DNA of 64,000 nt from the NCBI RefSeq assembly GCF_009192945.1, contig NZ_NSET01000047.1, positions 1-64,000 of the forward strand, read 5' to 3'. Below the pieces are notes generated by a model. That model worked only from the letters and a program-made list of their open reading frames with translations, ran no database searches and was not told where the DNA came from. Shown here in pieces: positions 46,255 through 54,973 of the stretch. Made by a program: the position numbers and the translations under genes. Source of the DNA: Xanthomonas maliensis (lineage in GTDB: Bacteria > Pseudomonadota > Gammaproteobacteria > Xanthomonadales > Xanthomonadaceae). Position 1 is the stretch's first letter; every line of letters starts with the position of its first letter.

Positions 46255-47139
46255 TCAGGGAAGTACCACGACCTCAGCCGCACGGGCCTTGCTGGCCGCG
46301 CCCTTGCCGGCACTGACCTGCAACCGAGCGGCGGACACACCGCCAGCGACCAAGGCGTCGCGCAGCGCTTCAGCCCGTTTCTTGGCCACCGCCGAATCGC
46401 TGTCGTAGCCAACGATGTTGACGCGCCCCTTCTTGCCGATCTGCAGGTATTCGGCCAGCGCCTTGGCGGTGCCGCCCGACGCCGACGCCAGCGCACCACC
46501 GCCGCCGAAGGCATCGTTGCCGAGAGCGAAGACCTCGCCGCGACTCTCGAACTTGGCCGGCGGCAGCTTGGCGCCGGCAACCAGCTCGGCCTCTTCATGG
46601 GCCAGCTGCACGGCCTTCTGCTGGGCCGCGTTGAGCTTGGCGGTCTGCTTGCCCGCCACGCTGTTCAAGGCCAGCTCGGCATCCTGGCGGGCCAGGGCTT
46701 CCTGTTCGGCCGCCTGGCGCGCCTGCTCGGCGGCCTCGGTCTGGATCTGCGCCTGCATCCGCAGCCGCTCGGCCTCCTGCCGCGCCCGCGCCGCATCGCG
46801 GCGGCTGGACTCGATCAGCAGGTCATTGCGGGTACTGTCCAGCTGATCCAGCTCGCGCCGCGCCAGCGCGGTGCGGGCGGTGAGCTCGGCAATCTCGACC
46901 CGGCGGTCGGCCAGAAACAGCATTTCATCGCGGTCGCGGCGCTTGGCATCAGCCACGGCTGCCACCGCCTGCTGCGCCTGTAGCCTTTCGTAGCGGGCCA
47001 CATCACCGGTCTGCGGGTCGTTCTGCAAGGTGGCCAGACGCCGGTTGAGTGCGTCCACCTGCGGATCGTCCTTGGCCAGGGCCGCCAGCGGCACCAGCAG
47101 TGCCAGCGCCAGCAAGCTTGCCATCGGGCGTGCGCTCAT
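46255..47139 (-). CDS. Exported coiled-coil protein with OmpA-like C-terminal domain
   Basis: This 294-residue protein has a signal peptide (ASLLALALLVPLAALA) and Ala/Arg/Glu/Gln-rich heptads over about 30-175. The C-terminal domain from about 190 has IVGYDSDSAVAKKRAEALRD and VNIVGYDSD elements like the OmpA peptidoglycan-binding fold, but the usual invariant residues are not all clear. It probably sits in the periplasm or envelope. It overlaps the next gene by 4 bases, making a pair. Confidence 0.65.
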   Translation of the reverse strand: MSARPMASLLALALLVPLAALAKDDPQVDALNRRLATLQNDPQTGDVARYERLQAQQAVAAVADAKRRDRDEMLFLADRRVEIAELTARTALARRELDQLDSTRNDLLIESSRRDAARARQEAERLRMQAQIQTEAAEQARQAAEQEALARQDAELALNSVAGKQTAKLNAAQQKAVQLAHEEAELVAGAKLPPAKFESRGEVFALGNDAFGGGGALASASGGTAKALAEYLQIGKKGRVNIVGYDSDSAVAKKRAEALRDALVAGGVSAARLQVSAGKGAASKARAAEVVVLP

Positions 47140-47519
47140 CGGCTGCCCTCCCCGGTCGTGAGGGTGTTCTGCAGCTGGGCCACCTCACGGCGGCGCTGCT
47201 CCAACTGGGCACCGACCACGGCCGCGTCGCTGCGCGCCTTGGCCAGATCGGCATCGGCGGCCGCACGCAGCGCGATCTGCGGCACCTGCTTGCGCTGGCG
47301 CCTGTCCTGTTGAGCCTGCTGGGCCTGCATCAACTCCTGGCGTGCCAGGTTGACCAAATCCGGGGCGTACTGGTCGGCATCGGCCTGGGTGGCGCGCTGC
47401 ACGGCCTGTTCGGCGGCGGTGAGCTCGGGCGCCACCTGGGCGACGGCCGGAGCGGAAAGAACCATGAAACAGGCGATGCCATACAGGGATCGCCGCAAGT
47501 GTGCGAAGCTAGCCGTCAT
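47136..47519 (-). CDS. DUF4398-like exported protein
   Basis: This 127-residue protein has an N-terminal signal sequence (LYGIACFMVLSAPAVAQ) and a helical mature region containing ELTAAEQAVQRATQADADQY and LVNLARQELMQAQQAQ. This is the layout of DUF4398 proteins that accompany OmpA-like proteins. Function is unknown; an envelope-spanning or scaffold role is inferred only from the partner. It is the first gene of the pair on the minus strand, divergent from pilU. Confidence 0.7.
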   Translation of the reverse strand: MTASFAHLRRSLYGIACFMVLSAPAVAQVAPELTAAEQAVQRATQADADQYAPDLVNLARQELMQAQQAQQDRRQRKQVPQIALRAAADADLAKARSDAAVVGAQLEQRRREVAQLQNTLTTGEGSR

Positions 47520-47617
47520 TAGGGGAGCCGTAGCGAGAAGTTTCGAGCACGGTCATTGTCGGAAGCCAGCGGCGCGCTTGCAACGGGACGCTGCTGTTTG
47601 TTGGGGAACCATTGCGC

Positions 47618-48751
47618 ATGGATATCGGCTACTTCCTGAAGCTGATGACCGAAAAGAATGCCTCGGACATGTTCTTGACCACCGGTGCGCCGGTGTACAT
47701 CAAGATCGAGGGCAAGCTGTATCCGCTCGGCAACACCGGCCTGCCGCCGGGCATGGTCAAGAAAATCGCCTACTCGCTGATGGACGAGGGCCAGGTGCCG
47801 CAGTTCGAGCGCGAGCTGGAACTGAACATGGCCATCGCCCTGCCCGATGCCGGCCGCTTCCGCGTGAACGTGTTCAAGCAGCGTGGCGAGGTCGGCATGG
47901 TGATACGCGCCATTCGCAGCCGGATCCCGAGCATCGAGGAGCTCAACCTGCCGCAGGTGCTCAAGGACGTCATCATGACCCCGCGCGGCCTGGTGCTGGT
48001 GGTTGGCTCGACCGGCTCCGGCAAGTCGACCTCGCTGGCGTCGATGATCGATCATCGCAACAGCACCACCACCGGGCACATCCTCACCATCGAGGACCCG
48101 ATCGAGTATCTGCACAAGCACAAGATGTCGATCGTGAATCAGCGCGAGGTCGGGCTGGACACCCACGCCTTCCAGAGCGCGCTGAAAAACGCCATGCGCG
48201 AAGCGCCCGACGTGATCCTGATCGGCGAGATCCTGGATGCCGAAACCATGGAGGCGGCGATCGCGTTCGCCGAAACCGGCCACCTGTGCCTGGCCACGTT
48301 GCACTCCAACAACGCCGACCAGACCATCGAGCGCATCCTCAACTTCTTCCCGGAAAGCGCGCACAAGAACGTGCTGATGAACCTGGCGCTGAACCTGCGC
48401 GCGGTCATCTCCCAGCGCCTGGTCAAGGGCATGGACGGCCGTCGCCGACCGGCCACCGAAGTCCTGCTCAACACGCCGATGATCCGCGACCTGCTGCGCC
48501 GTGGGCAGGTGCACGAGGTCAAGGCGGCCATGGAAGAATCGCTGGAGGAAGGCATGCAGACCTTCGACCAGTGCCTGTTCCGCATGGTCAAGCAGGGCGA
48601 GATCGAGCAGGAGGAGGCGCTGCGCGCGGCCGATTCGCGCGATGGGCTGGCACTGAAGTTCCGCCTGTCCGAAGGCAGCAGCGGCGAGCACGACCCCTAC
48701 GCGGACTACGAGGCGGCAGCGTCTCCGAAGATCAGCCACGGCTTCATCTGA
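47618..48751 (+). CDS. pilU: Type IV pilus retraction ATPase PilU
   Basis: This 377-residue secretion-type ATPase acts at the inner-membrane pilus base. Walker A is VGSTGSGKSTSLAS near residue 130. The Asp box is TIEDPIEYLHKHK, Walker B is APDVILIGEILDAETMEAA and the His box is TGHLCLATLHSNNADQT. In most PilT-like ATPases the Walker B tail reads GEIRDRET, so Leu and Ala here replace two basic residues. The ATG at 47618 follows a TTGGGGA ribosome-binding site. pilT is not in the window. Confidence 0.9.
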   Translation: MDIGYFLKLMTEKNASDMFLTTGAPVYIKIEGKLYPLGNTGLPPGMVKKIAYSLMDEGQVPQFERELELNMAIALPDAGRFRVNVFKQRGEVGMVIRAIRSRIPSIEELNLPQVLKDVIMTPRGLVLVVGSTGSGKSTSLASMIDHRNSTTTGHILTIEDPIEYLHKHKMSIVNQREVGLDTHAFQSALKNAMREAPDVILIGEILDAETMEAAIAFAETGHLCLATLHSNNADQTIERILNFFPESAHKNVLMNLALNLRAVISQRLVKGMDGRRRPATEVLLNTPMIRDLLRRGQVHEVKAAMEESLEEGMQTFDQCLFRMVKQGEIEQEEALRAADSRDGLALKFRLSEGSSGEHDPYADYEAAASPKISHGFI

Positions 48752-48760
48752 CTGCCGCCA

Positions 48761-48806
48761 CGGGTCGGTCGCGCCCGCTGGCGTCGACCGACCCGCCGTG
48801 TTGTTT
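48761..48806 (+). terminator. Terminator after pilU
   Basis: An 11-base perfect stem (48761-48771 with 48785-48795) has a 13-base loop, followed by CCGTGTTGTTT, 10 bases after the pilU stop. The stem plus T-rich tail is a reasonable intrinsic terminator between convergent genes. Confidence 0.68.
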
Positions 48807-48960
48807 GCCAGCCGCCAGCGCGCTGAGCCGACGTTGCAGGCCAGCGCTTGACGGGGTCGAAAGCGGGGCTGCCGCATGCGAGGGCGCCGCTGCACGCCGA
48901 TAGACGATCTGCGCGCAGACGACCTGCGCGCGCTCGCGATTGACCCAAGACAGCTGCGGC

Positions 48961-49623
48961 TTACGCCGCTGCGTCAGGCTGCAGCTCAGGCCGTGCCGCG
49001 GCAAACGCCGGCAGCGCCAGGCAGGCCTGTTCGATGCGTTGCAGGGTCGGATATGGCGCCAGATCCAGCTCGAATCGACGGGCGTTGTAGAGCTGCGGCA
49101 CCAACACGCAGTCGGCCAGGCCGGGGGTGTCGCCGTGGCAGAACCGCCCGGTCGCGGTCTCGCTGGCCAGCTGCGTTTCCAGCGCAGCGAACCCGCGCTG
49201 CATCCAGTGCCGCGTCCATTCCAGCCGTTGCGACGGCTGCAGCTGCCACTGTTGCTCCAGGTACTGCATCACCCGCAGGTTGTTGAGCGGATGCACGTCG
49301 CAGGCGATGGCCTGTGCCAGGCCACGCACTCTTGCCCGTTCGACCGCAGTGGGCGGCAACAGCTGCGGCGTGTCGGCGAACGCCTCGTCCAGGTATTCGA
49401 GGATGGCCAACGATTGCGGGACCAGCACCGCTCCATGCCGCAGCAACGGCACCAGCTCCTGCGGGTTGAGTTGCGCATAGGCCGGCGCATGCTGCTCGCC
49501 ACCATCGCGCACCAGGTGCACCGGATGCAGCGTGCAGGCCAGCGCCTTGAGCTGCAGGCCGATGCGCACCCGGTAGGCGGCGCTGGAGCGCCAGTAGCTG
49601 AACAACTCCAACGGCGCGCTCAT
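48961..49623 (-). CDS. maiA: Maleylacetoacetate isomerase
   Basis: This 220-residue zeta-class glutathione transferase isomerises maleylacetoacetate to fumarylacetoacetate in tyrosine breakdown. The glutathione-activating motif FSYWRSSAAYRVRIGLQLK-like SYWRSSAAYRVRIGLQLK is at residues 9-26. LVPQSLAILEYLDEAF follows near 67, and the C-terminal all-helical domain contains GRFCHGDTPGLADCVLVPQL. The ATG at 49623 is preferred because it fits the family start. It is 67 bases after the FAH gene, an operon for the last steps of tyrosine catabolism. Confidence 0.92.
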   Translation of the reverse strand: MSAPLELFSYWRSSAAYRVRIGLQLKALACTLHPVHLVRDGGEQHAPAYAQLNPQELVPLLRHGAVLVPQSLAILEYLDEAFADTPQLLPPTAVERARVRGLAQAIACDVHPLNNLRVMQYLEQQWQLQPSQRLEWTRHWMQRGFAALETQLASETATGRFCHGDTPGLADCVLVPQLYNARRFELDLAPYPTLQRIEQACLALPAFAAARPELQPDAAA

Positions 49624-49690
49624 CGGCGAGCTCGCTGTGCGCGCAACCCACGCCGCACCGCATCCCGGGCCAGCCCCTGGTAGAGGACCC

Positions 49691-50680
49691 TCATGGCAGC
49701 GGCTGCCGCTCGACGCGCTGCTCGATCGCCCCGAACAGGCTGGCACCGGCAGCGTCGAGCATCTCGATCCGCACCACGTCGCCGAAGGACAGGAAGGGCG
49801 TGCTCGGACTGCCGTCGCGCAGGGTTTCCACCACGCGTTGCTCGGCGAAGCAGGACGCACCGCGCGAGGTGTCGTGGTTGGCGATGGTGCCGGAGCCCAC
49901 CAGGGTGCCGGCCGCCAACGGCCGCGTCTTGGCGGCATGGGCGACCAGCTGGGCGAAATCGAACTGCATGTCCTCGCCCGCCTCGGGCGCACCGAACCAG
50001 GCCCCGTTGATGTGGGTCACCAGCGGCAGATGCACCTTGCTGTCGCGCCAGGCATCGCCCAGTTCGTCGGGGGTGACGAACACCGGCGACAGCGCCGAGC
50101 GCGGCTTGGACTGCAGAAAGCCGAAGCCCTTGGCCAGCTCTCCCGGGATCAGGTTGCGCAGCGAGACATCGTTGACCAGCCCGATCAACTGGATATGCGC
50201 GGCCGCCTGCGCCGCCGAGGCGCCCATCGGCACATCGTCGGTGACCACCAGCAACTCGGCTTCCAGATCGATGCCGTAGTCCTCGCTGACCACCTTGATG
50301 GCGTCGCGCGGACCATAGAATCCGGCGCTGGTGGCCTGATACATCAACGGATCGGTGTAGAAGCTTTCCGGCACGTCGGCGCCGCGGGCGCGCCGGACGC
50401 GCTCCACGTGCGGCAGGTAGGCGCTGCCGTCGACGAACTCATAGGCGCGCGGCAGCGGCGCCGCCAGGGCCTGCAGGTCCAGCGCAAACACGCCGTCGGC
50501 GCTGCCATCGTTGAGCGCGGCCGACAGCGCATTCAGCCGCGGCGCCACGTTGCTCCAGTCCTCCAGCGCGCGCTGCAGGGTCGGCGCGATGCCGGTGGCC
50601 CGCACCGCGCTGCGCAGATCGCGCGAGACCACGATCAGGCAGCCGTCGCGGCCACCTTCCTTCAGAGAACCTAGCTTCAT
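49691..50680 (-). CDS. Fumarylacetoacetate hydrolase family protein
   Basis: This 329-residue protein has the FAH catalytic domain with YGPRDAIKVVSEDYGIDLEAEL and the metal-binding acids in EAELLVVTDD. FVTPDELGDAW and GSGTIANHDTSRGASC follow. It is shorter than the 430-residue fumarylacetoacetases of other bacteria but belongs to the same superfamily. Pairing with MaiA strongly suggests fumarylacetoacetate is the substrate. The ATG at 50680 starts MKLGSLKEGGRDG, which matches the family beginning. Confidence 0.86.
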   Translation of the reverse strand: MKLGSLKEGGRDGCLIVVSRDLRSAVRATGIAPTLQRALEDWSNVAPRLNALSAALNDGSADGVFALDLQALAAPLPRAYEFVDGSAYLPHVERVRRARGADVPESFYTDPLMYQATSAGFYGPRDAIKVVSEDYGIDLEAELLVVTDDVPMGASAAQAAAHIQLIGLVNDVSLRNLIPGELAKGFGFLQSKPRSALSPVFVTPDELGDAWRDSKVHLPLVTHINGAWFGAPEAGEDMQFDFAQLVAHAAKTRPLAAGTLVGSGTIANHDTSRGASCFAEQRVVETLRDGSPSTPFLSFGDVVRIEMLDAAGASLFGAIEQRVERQPLP

Positions 50681-51059
50681 GACCATCCCGTGCAGTGGCT
50701 GAGCGGCCGATTGTACGGCCAGGCGCAATCGATGGTTACTTTTGAAACGACTGAGCGGCAACTGACCGCCCGTCACAAATTTTTGTGCGCCGCGCCATTC
50801 AAGCGTACACTGGCTGGGTCTGCATGCGGCCGTCCGTTTCCCTTAGGGACCGCCGGCGAGGTCAGGATCGCGTGATCCGCTCGCCCGCCCCGCCCGACGC
50901 CTTTCGTGGTGCCGACAACCCATGCCAGTTCGCATCGGGTCGATCCACCCTCTCGCAGCGCGGTTCACGGGAACGCTCCGAGCCTCACCTATTGCGTCTG
51001 CGTCGCGTCCGTTTCTCCAGGCCATGGCCTGGCGGCGGCGCTTTATCTGGAGCTTCCTG
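50681..51059. other. Divergent promoter region with long rhlE leader
   Basis: No gene is seen in these 379 bases between the minus-strand FAH gene and rhlE. It contains the promoter described at 50783-50811 and about 240 bases of leader before the rhlE start. Confidence 0.6.
50783..50811 (+). promoter_or_regulatory. Promoter of rhlE (sigma-70-like)
   Basis: TTGTGC (50783-50788) and TACACT (50806-50811) are separated by exactly 17 bases, close to the consensus. Transcription would start near 50818, giving a leader of about 240 bases before the ATG. Such a leader is unusual for this window and could be regulatory. Confidence 0.55.
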
Positions 51060-52433
51060 ATGTCATTCGAATCCCTGGGCCTGGCCCCCTTCCTGCTGCG
51101 CGCGCTCGCCGAGCAGGGCTATGAAACCCCCACCCCGATCCAGCAGCAGGCGATCCCGCTGGTGTTGGAAGGCCACGATCTGCTGGCCGGCGCGCAAACC
51201 GGTACCGGCAAGACCGCTGCCTTCGGCCTGCCGCTGCTGCAGCACCTGGGCACTGCGCCGCAGACCGTCAACGGCCCGCGCAAGCCGCGTGCGCTGATCC
51301 TGACCCCGACCCGCGAGCTGGCCACCCAGGTCCACGACAGCCTGCGCGGCTACAGCAAGTACCTGCGCATTCCCAGCGCGGTGATTTACGGCGGCGTCGG
51401 CATGGGCAACCAGCTCGATGCGCTGCGCCGCGGCGTGGACCTGCTGATCGCCTGCCCGGGCCGGCTGATCGATCACATCGAGCGCCGCAGCGTCGACCTG
51501 TCCGGCATCGAAGTGCTGATCCTGGATGAAGCCGATCGCATGCTCGACATGGGCTTCCTGCCCTCGATCAAGCGCATCCTGGCCAAGCTGCCGCGGCAGA
51601 ATCGCCAGACCCTGCTGTTCTCGGCGACGTTCGAAGAGAACATCAAGCAGCTCGCGCTGGAGTTCATGCGCAACCCGATGCAGGTGCAGGTCACCCCGAG
51701 CAACACCGTGGCGACGACCATTACCCATCGCGTGCACCCGGTCGACGGCGGCCGCAAGCGCGACCTGCTGCTGCACCTGCTGGCGCAGGACAGCCGCGAA
51801 CAGACCCTGGTGTTCGCCCGCACCAAGCACGGCAGCGACAAGCTGGCGCTGTTCCTGGAGAAGTCCGGCATCAAGACCGCGGCCATCCACGGCAACAAGA
51901 GCCAGGGCCAGCGCCTGCGCGCGCTGGGCGACTTCAAGGCCGGCCGGGTGACCGTGTTGGTGGCCACCGATATCGCCGCGCGCGGCATCGACATCAACGA
52001 GCTGCCCAAGGTCATCAACTACGACCTGCCGATGGTGGCCGAGGACTACGTGCACCGCATCGGCCGCACCGGCCGCAATGGCGCCACCGGCCAGGCGATC
52101 TCGCTGGTGGCCCAGGACGAGGCCAAGCTGCTGCGCCAGATCGTGCGCATGCTGGGCCGCGACATGGACATCCGCGACGTACCGGGCTTCGAGCCGCAGA
52201 CGCCGATCCGTTGGGGCAATAGCGCGCCGGGTAAGGCCGAGCAGCCCGGCGGCGAGCGGGCGCCGCGCAAGAACCATGCGCGCCGCCCGCATGGCGACGC
52301 CCCGCGGCATGCCCACGCCGGCCCGAAGAAGTCGCCGGGCGCCCAGCCAGCTGGCGGTCGACGCCAAGGCCAGGGCCAGGGTCGGCGCCAGGGCAGCGGC
52401 GGTCAGGGCCCGCGTCCGAGCGCTGGCCGCTAA
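51060..52433 (+). CDS. rhlE: DEAD-box RNA helicase RhlE
   Basis: This 457-residue ATP-dependent RNA helicase has the Q motif (YETPTPIQQQAIP), motif I AGAQTGTGKTAAF, motif Ia PTRELATQV, motif II LDEADRMLD, motif III SAT and motif VI YVHRIGRTGRNG in order. The basic, Gly/Gln-rich tail after about residue 385 is typical of RhlE RNA-binding extensions. The ATG at 51060 fits the family start. Likely roles are ribosome assembly and RNA turnover at low temperature. Confidence 0.95.
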   Translation: MSFESLGLAPFLLRALAEQGYETPTPIQQQAIPLVLEGHDLLAGAQTGTGKTAAFGLPLLQHLGTAPQTVNGPRKPRALILTPTRELATQVHDSLRGYSKYLRIPSAVIYGGVGMGNQLDALRRGVDLLIACPGRLIDHIERRSVDLSGIEVLILDEADRMLDMGFLPSIKRILAKLPRQNRQTLLFSATFEENIKQLALEFMRNPMQVQVTPSNTVATTITHRVHPVDGGRKRDLLLHLLAQDSREQTLVFARTKHGSDKLALFLEKSGIKTAAIHGNKSQGQRLRALGDFKAGRVTVLVATDIAARGIDINELPKVINYDLPMVAEDYVHRIGRTGRNGATGQAISLVAQDEAKLLRQIVRMLGRDMDIRDVPGFEPQTPIRWGNSAPGKAEQPGGERAPRKNHARRPHGDAPRHAHAGPKKSPGAQPAGGRRQGQGQGRRQGSGGQGPRPSAGR

Positions 52434-52658
52434 GCGAGCGATCGCCGCAGCACCGGCGTGACGCATTACACGAACCTGGGTTCGCCAGAACGCGCTGCCC
52501 GCGACGTCGCCCTCGGCGACGACTGCTATCCCGCCGATACTGGCGCGACGGCGCGATGACCGACGCCTGATGGCGTCGGCATCCACTGCTACAGACCGCC
52601 TTGGCGCATCAGCGCCCGGGCGCGCGCCCTGCTCCTTTCCTTTCGTCAATGCCTGCCC

Positions 52659-53012
52659 ATGGACATCTTCAAAGTATTCACCCTCGAAGCCGCCCATCGC
52701 CTGCCGAATGTTCCTCCCGGCCACAAGTGCGCCCGTCTGCACGGCCACTCGTTCCGGGTCGAACTGCACGTCAGTGGCGAGCCTGGTGCCGAGACCGGCT
52801 GGGTCATGGACTTCGGCGACATCAAGGCCGCGTTTCAGCCGATCTACGACCGTCTGGACCATCACTACCTCAACGACATCGAGGGGCTGGAGAATCCCAC
52901 CAGCGAGCGCCTGGCCATGTGGATCTGGCAGCAGCTCAAGCCGGCCCTGCCGGCCTTGAGCGAGGTGGTGGTGCACGAAACCTGCACCTCGGGCTGCCGC
53001 TATCGCGGCTGA
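52659..53012 (+). CDS. queD: 6-carboxy-5,6,7,8-tetrahydropterin synthase (QueD-like)
   Basis: This 117-residue enzyme of the 6-pyruvoyl-tetrahydropterin synthase family makes a queuosine precursor. The zinc-ligand region is [20 protein letters not shown] with the catalytic cysteine in [15 protein letters not shown] and LDHHYLND carry the other conserved residues, and [11 protein letters not shown] lies near the end. It is followed by a hairpin terminator. An 8-base-stem hairpin (52560-52579) lies upstream, after rhlE. Confidence 0.92.
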   Translation: MDIFKVFTLEAAHRLPNVPPGHKCARLHGHSFRVELHVSGEPGAETGWVMDFGDIKAAFQPIYDRLDHHYLNDIEGLENPTSERLAMWIWQQLKPALPALSEVVVHETCTSGCRYRG

Positions 53013-53034
53013 GGCCTGCGCATTGGCGTGTTGC

Positions 53035-53064
53035 AGAGGCCGCCTCGGGGCGGCCTCTTGCATT
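53035..53064 (+). terminator. Terminator after queD
   Basis: The stem 53035-53044 pairs with 53049-53058 around a TCGG loop, 22 bases after the queD stop, and is followed by TGCATTTG. Confidence 0.72.
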
Positions 53065-53202
53065 TGCGGGCCGCTTCAACGGTCTGATTTCCCAAAGAAA
53101 TCTGACCTGTTTCGCAAAACTTCAGAAAACATGTTGCGCCGCAGCACAGCAGGTGTATGCTGCATCGCAACAACGGTCACAGGCTTCCCCAAGGGGTTCG
53201 CG

Positions 53203-53574
53203 ATGTCGGCACAGTTCGAAAACAGCTTCAGCAGCTACACCAGTCAGTTCGCTTCGGCCGCAGTCCGTGCCAATCAGCTGGCATTGGAACATGCAGAAAG
53301 TGCGTTCGGCCTGCAGTTGAAGGCCTTCGAGCAGAACGCCAGCGCGACCGCCAGCTTCCTGGGAGAAATCGCCCAGGTGCGCGATCTGGACAGCTACCAG
53401 ACCTTGTGGCCGAAGGGCTTGCAGTTGGCACGCGACAGCATGGAGCGCCTGGCCTCGACCGGGCAGGAAATGGTCGGGCTGAGCTGGAAGGCCTCCGAGG
53501 CGATCGGCCAGTTGGCGCGCCAGCAGTTCAATGCCGGCAGCGCGCAAGCCAGCGGCAAGACGCAGCGCAAGTAA
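53203..53574 (+). CDS. Phasin-family protein
   Basis: This 123-residue protein has the phasin layout: amphipathic helices with QFASAAVRANQLALEHAESA and LWPKGLQLARDSMERL, and no signal or catalytic motif. Phasins coat polyhydroxyalkanoate granules in other bacteria. In Xanthomonas the role may be different, since no PHA synthase is in this window. The ATG at 53203 fits the family start. An intrinsic terminator follows. Confidence 0.8.
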   Translation: MSAQFENSFSSYTSQFASAAVRANQLALEHAESAFGLQLKAFEQNASATASFLGEIAQVRDLDSYQTLWPKGLQLARDSMERLASTGQEMVGLSWKASEAIGQLARQQFNAGSAQASGKTQRK

Positions 53575-53599
53575 GCGTCGTCACACAATTCAGCGTCTT

Positions 53600-53668
53600 T
53601 GCATGGGTCCCTCCCCCCATGCAACCGGGCCCGACAGATCCCTCCCTCTGTCGGGCCCTTTCTTTTGC
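53600..53668 (+). terminator. Double hairpin terminator after the phasin gene
   Basis: A first hairpin (53600-53607 with 53616-53623) is followed by an 11-base stem (53627-53637 with 53648-53658) and a TTTCTTTT tail. The second is a classical intrinsic terminator. Confidence 0.85.
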
Positions 53669-53699
53669 GTCGGCTGATCGCAGCGGTCGCCGGTGACCG

Positions 53700-54377
53700 T
53701 CAGTCGTCGGGCAACAGGATGCCCTGCGCCTGCAACGCGGCGTCGGCCTGGGGGCGCCAGGCGATACGCCCCCAATAAGGCATCGCCAGCCGTTGTTGCA
53801 GCATCAGGACGTTGTCCTCCAGCCGCTCCATCTGCGGATCGATCTCGTTGGCGACCCAGCCGATGCACTCCAGCCCATCGGCTGCGATGGCCGCGGCGGT
53901 CAGCCGTGCATGGTTGATGCAGCCCAGCCGCACGCCGACCACCAACACCACCGGCAAGCCCAGCGCGCGTACCAGGTCGGCCTGGTCGAGGGTGGCGCTC
54001 AACGGCGCGGCCCAACCGCCGACGCCTTCGACGACCACCACCTCGGCCTGCGCGCGTAGGCGGGCGAACGCGCGCTCGATCGGCTCCAGTTGCAGTTGCA
54101 CGCCGACATCGGCGGCCGCCAGCTCCGGCGCCAACGGGGCCGGCAGGGCGTACGGGTTGACCGTGGCGTAATCCGGCTGTGGATCGCTGGCGGCCTGCAA
54201 GGCCAGCGCATCCTCGTTCTGCCACCCCGCTGCGGTCGGTGCGCAGCCACTGGCCACCGGTTTCATGCCGACCGCGCGGCGTCCGCGCGCGCGCATTGCG
54301 TGCAGCAGCGCGGTGCTGCCCATGGTCTTGCCGATCCCGGTATCGGTCCCGGTGACATAGAACGCCGATACGTTCAT
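53700..54377 (-). CDS. bioD: Dethiobiotin synthetase
   Basis: This 225-residue ATP-dependent enzyme closes the ureido ring in biotin synthesis. The nucleotide loop is TGTDTGIGKTMGS at residues 9-21, followed by GMKPVASG near 38 and VVVEGVGGWAAPLS near 120. The family usually has VGKT; here it is IGKT. The ATG at 54377 fits the family start; other bio genes are not in this window. It is convergent with the phasin gene and divergent from msrC. Confidence 0.93.
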   Translation of the reverse strand: MNVSAFYVTGTDTGIGKTMGSTALLHAMRARGRRAVGMKPVASGCAPTAAGWQNEDALALQAASDPQPDYATVNPYALPAPLAPELAAADVGVQLQLEPIERAFARLRAQAEVVVVEGVGGWAAPLSATLDQADLVRALGLPVVLVVGVRLGCINHARLTAAAIAADGLECIGWVANEIDPQMERLEDNVLMLQQRLAMPYWGRIAWRPQADAALQAQGILLPDD

Positions 54378-54490
54378 GCGCCTGATCCTGCGGACGCGCC
54401 GCTGCGTGGTGGGGCGCGCAGCATAGCGTGCACGCTGCGTGCCGACAGCGGCGCTACGACACCCCCGATCGCCGCTGTTAAACTGTGGAC

Positions 54491-54973
54491 ATGTTCGCAA
54501 ACGCCCCGCTGACCGGCAGCAAACCGGACCAATACGCCCAGCTCACCGCCCAGGCCCAGGCCCTGGTCCACGGCGAGCCGGATCGCATCGCCAATGCCGC
54601 CAACCTGGCCGCGTTGATCTTCAATGGGCTGCCATCGCTGAATTGGGCGGGTTTCTATTTCTACGATGGACGCGAACTGGTGGTCGGCCCGTTTCAGGGC
54701 CTGCCGGCCTGCGTGCGGATTCCGCTGGACAAGGGCGTCTGCGGCGCCGCCGCCAGCACCCGGCAGACCCAGCGCATCGCCGATGTGGATGCCTTCCCGG
54801 GCCATATCGCCTGCGACTCGGCCTCGCGCTCGGAACTGGTGATCCCGCTGGTGCACGGCGAGCAGCTGATCGGCGTGCTGGATCTGGACAGTCCGGAACT
54901 GGATCGCTTCGACGCCGACGATCAACGCGGCCTGGAAGCCATCGCGCAGGTCTTCATCGGCGCGTTGGCGTGA
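54491..54973 (+). CDS. msrC: Free methionine-(R)-sulfoxide reductase
   Basis: This 160-residue GAF-domain enzyme reduces free methionine-R-sulfoxide. The three conserved cysteines are C74 (LPACVRI), C84 (KGVCGAAA) and C108 (HIACDSASRSE). NWAGFYFYDG and GVLDLDSPE are also family-typical. The ATG at 54491 is used; a GTG two codons earlier is possible. Its stop overlaps the start of the next gene. Confidence 0.93.
   Translation: MFANAPLTGSKPDQYAQLTAQAQALVHGEPDRIANAANLAALIFNGLPSLNWAGFYFYDGRELVVGPFQGLPACVRIPLDKGVCGAAASTRQTQRIADVDAFPGHIACDSASRSELVIPLVHGEQLIGVLDLDSPELDRFDADDQRGLEAIAQVFIGALA

Noticed and set aside
52560-52579. 8-base hairpin after rhlE
   Set aside because: Stem is good but lies 126 bases after the stop with no T tract, so a terminator call is weak.
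51063-53063. Long minus-strand frame opposite rhlE and queD
   Set aside because: No recognisable domain and opposite all RhlE helicase motifs.
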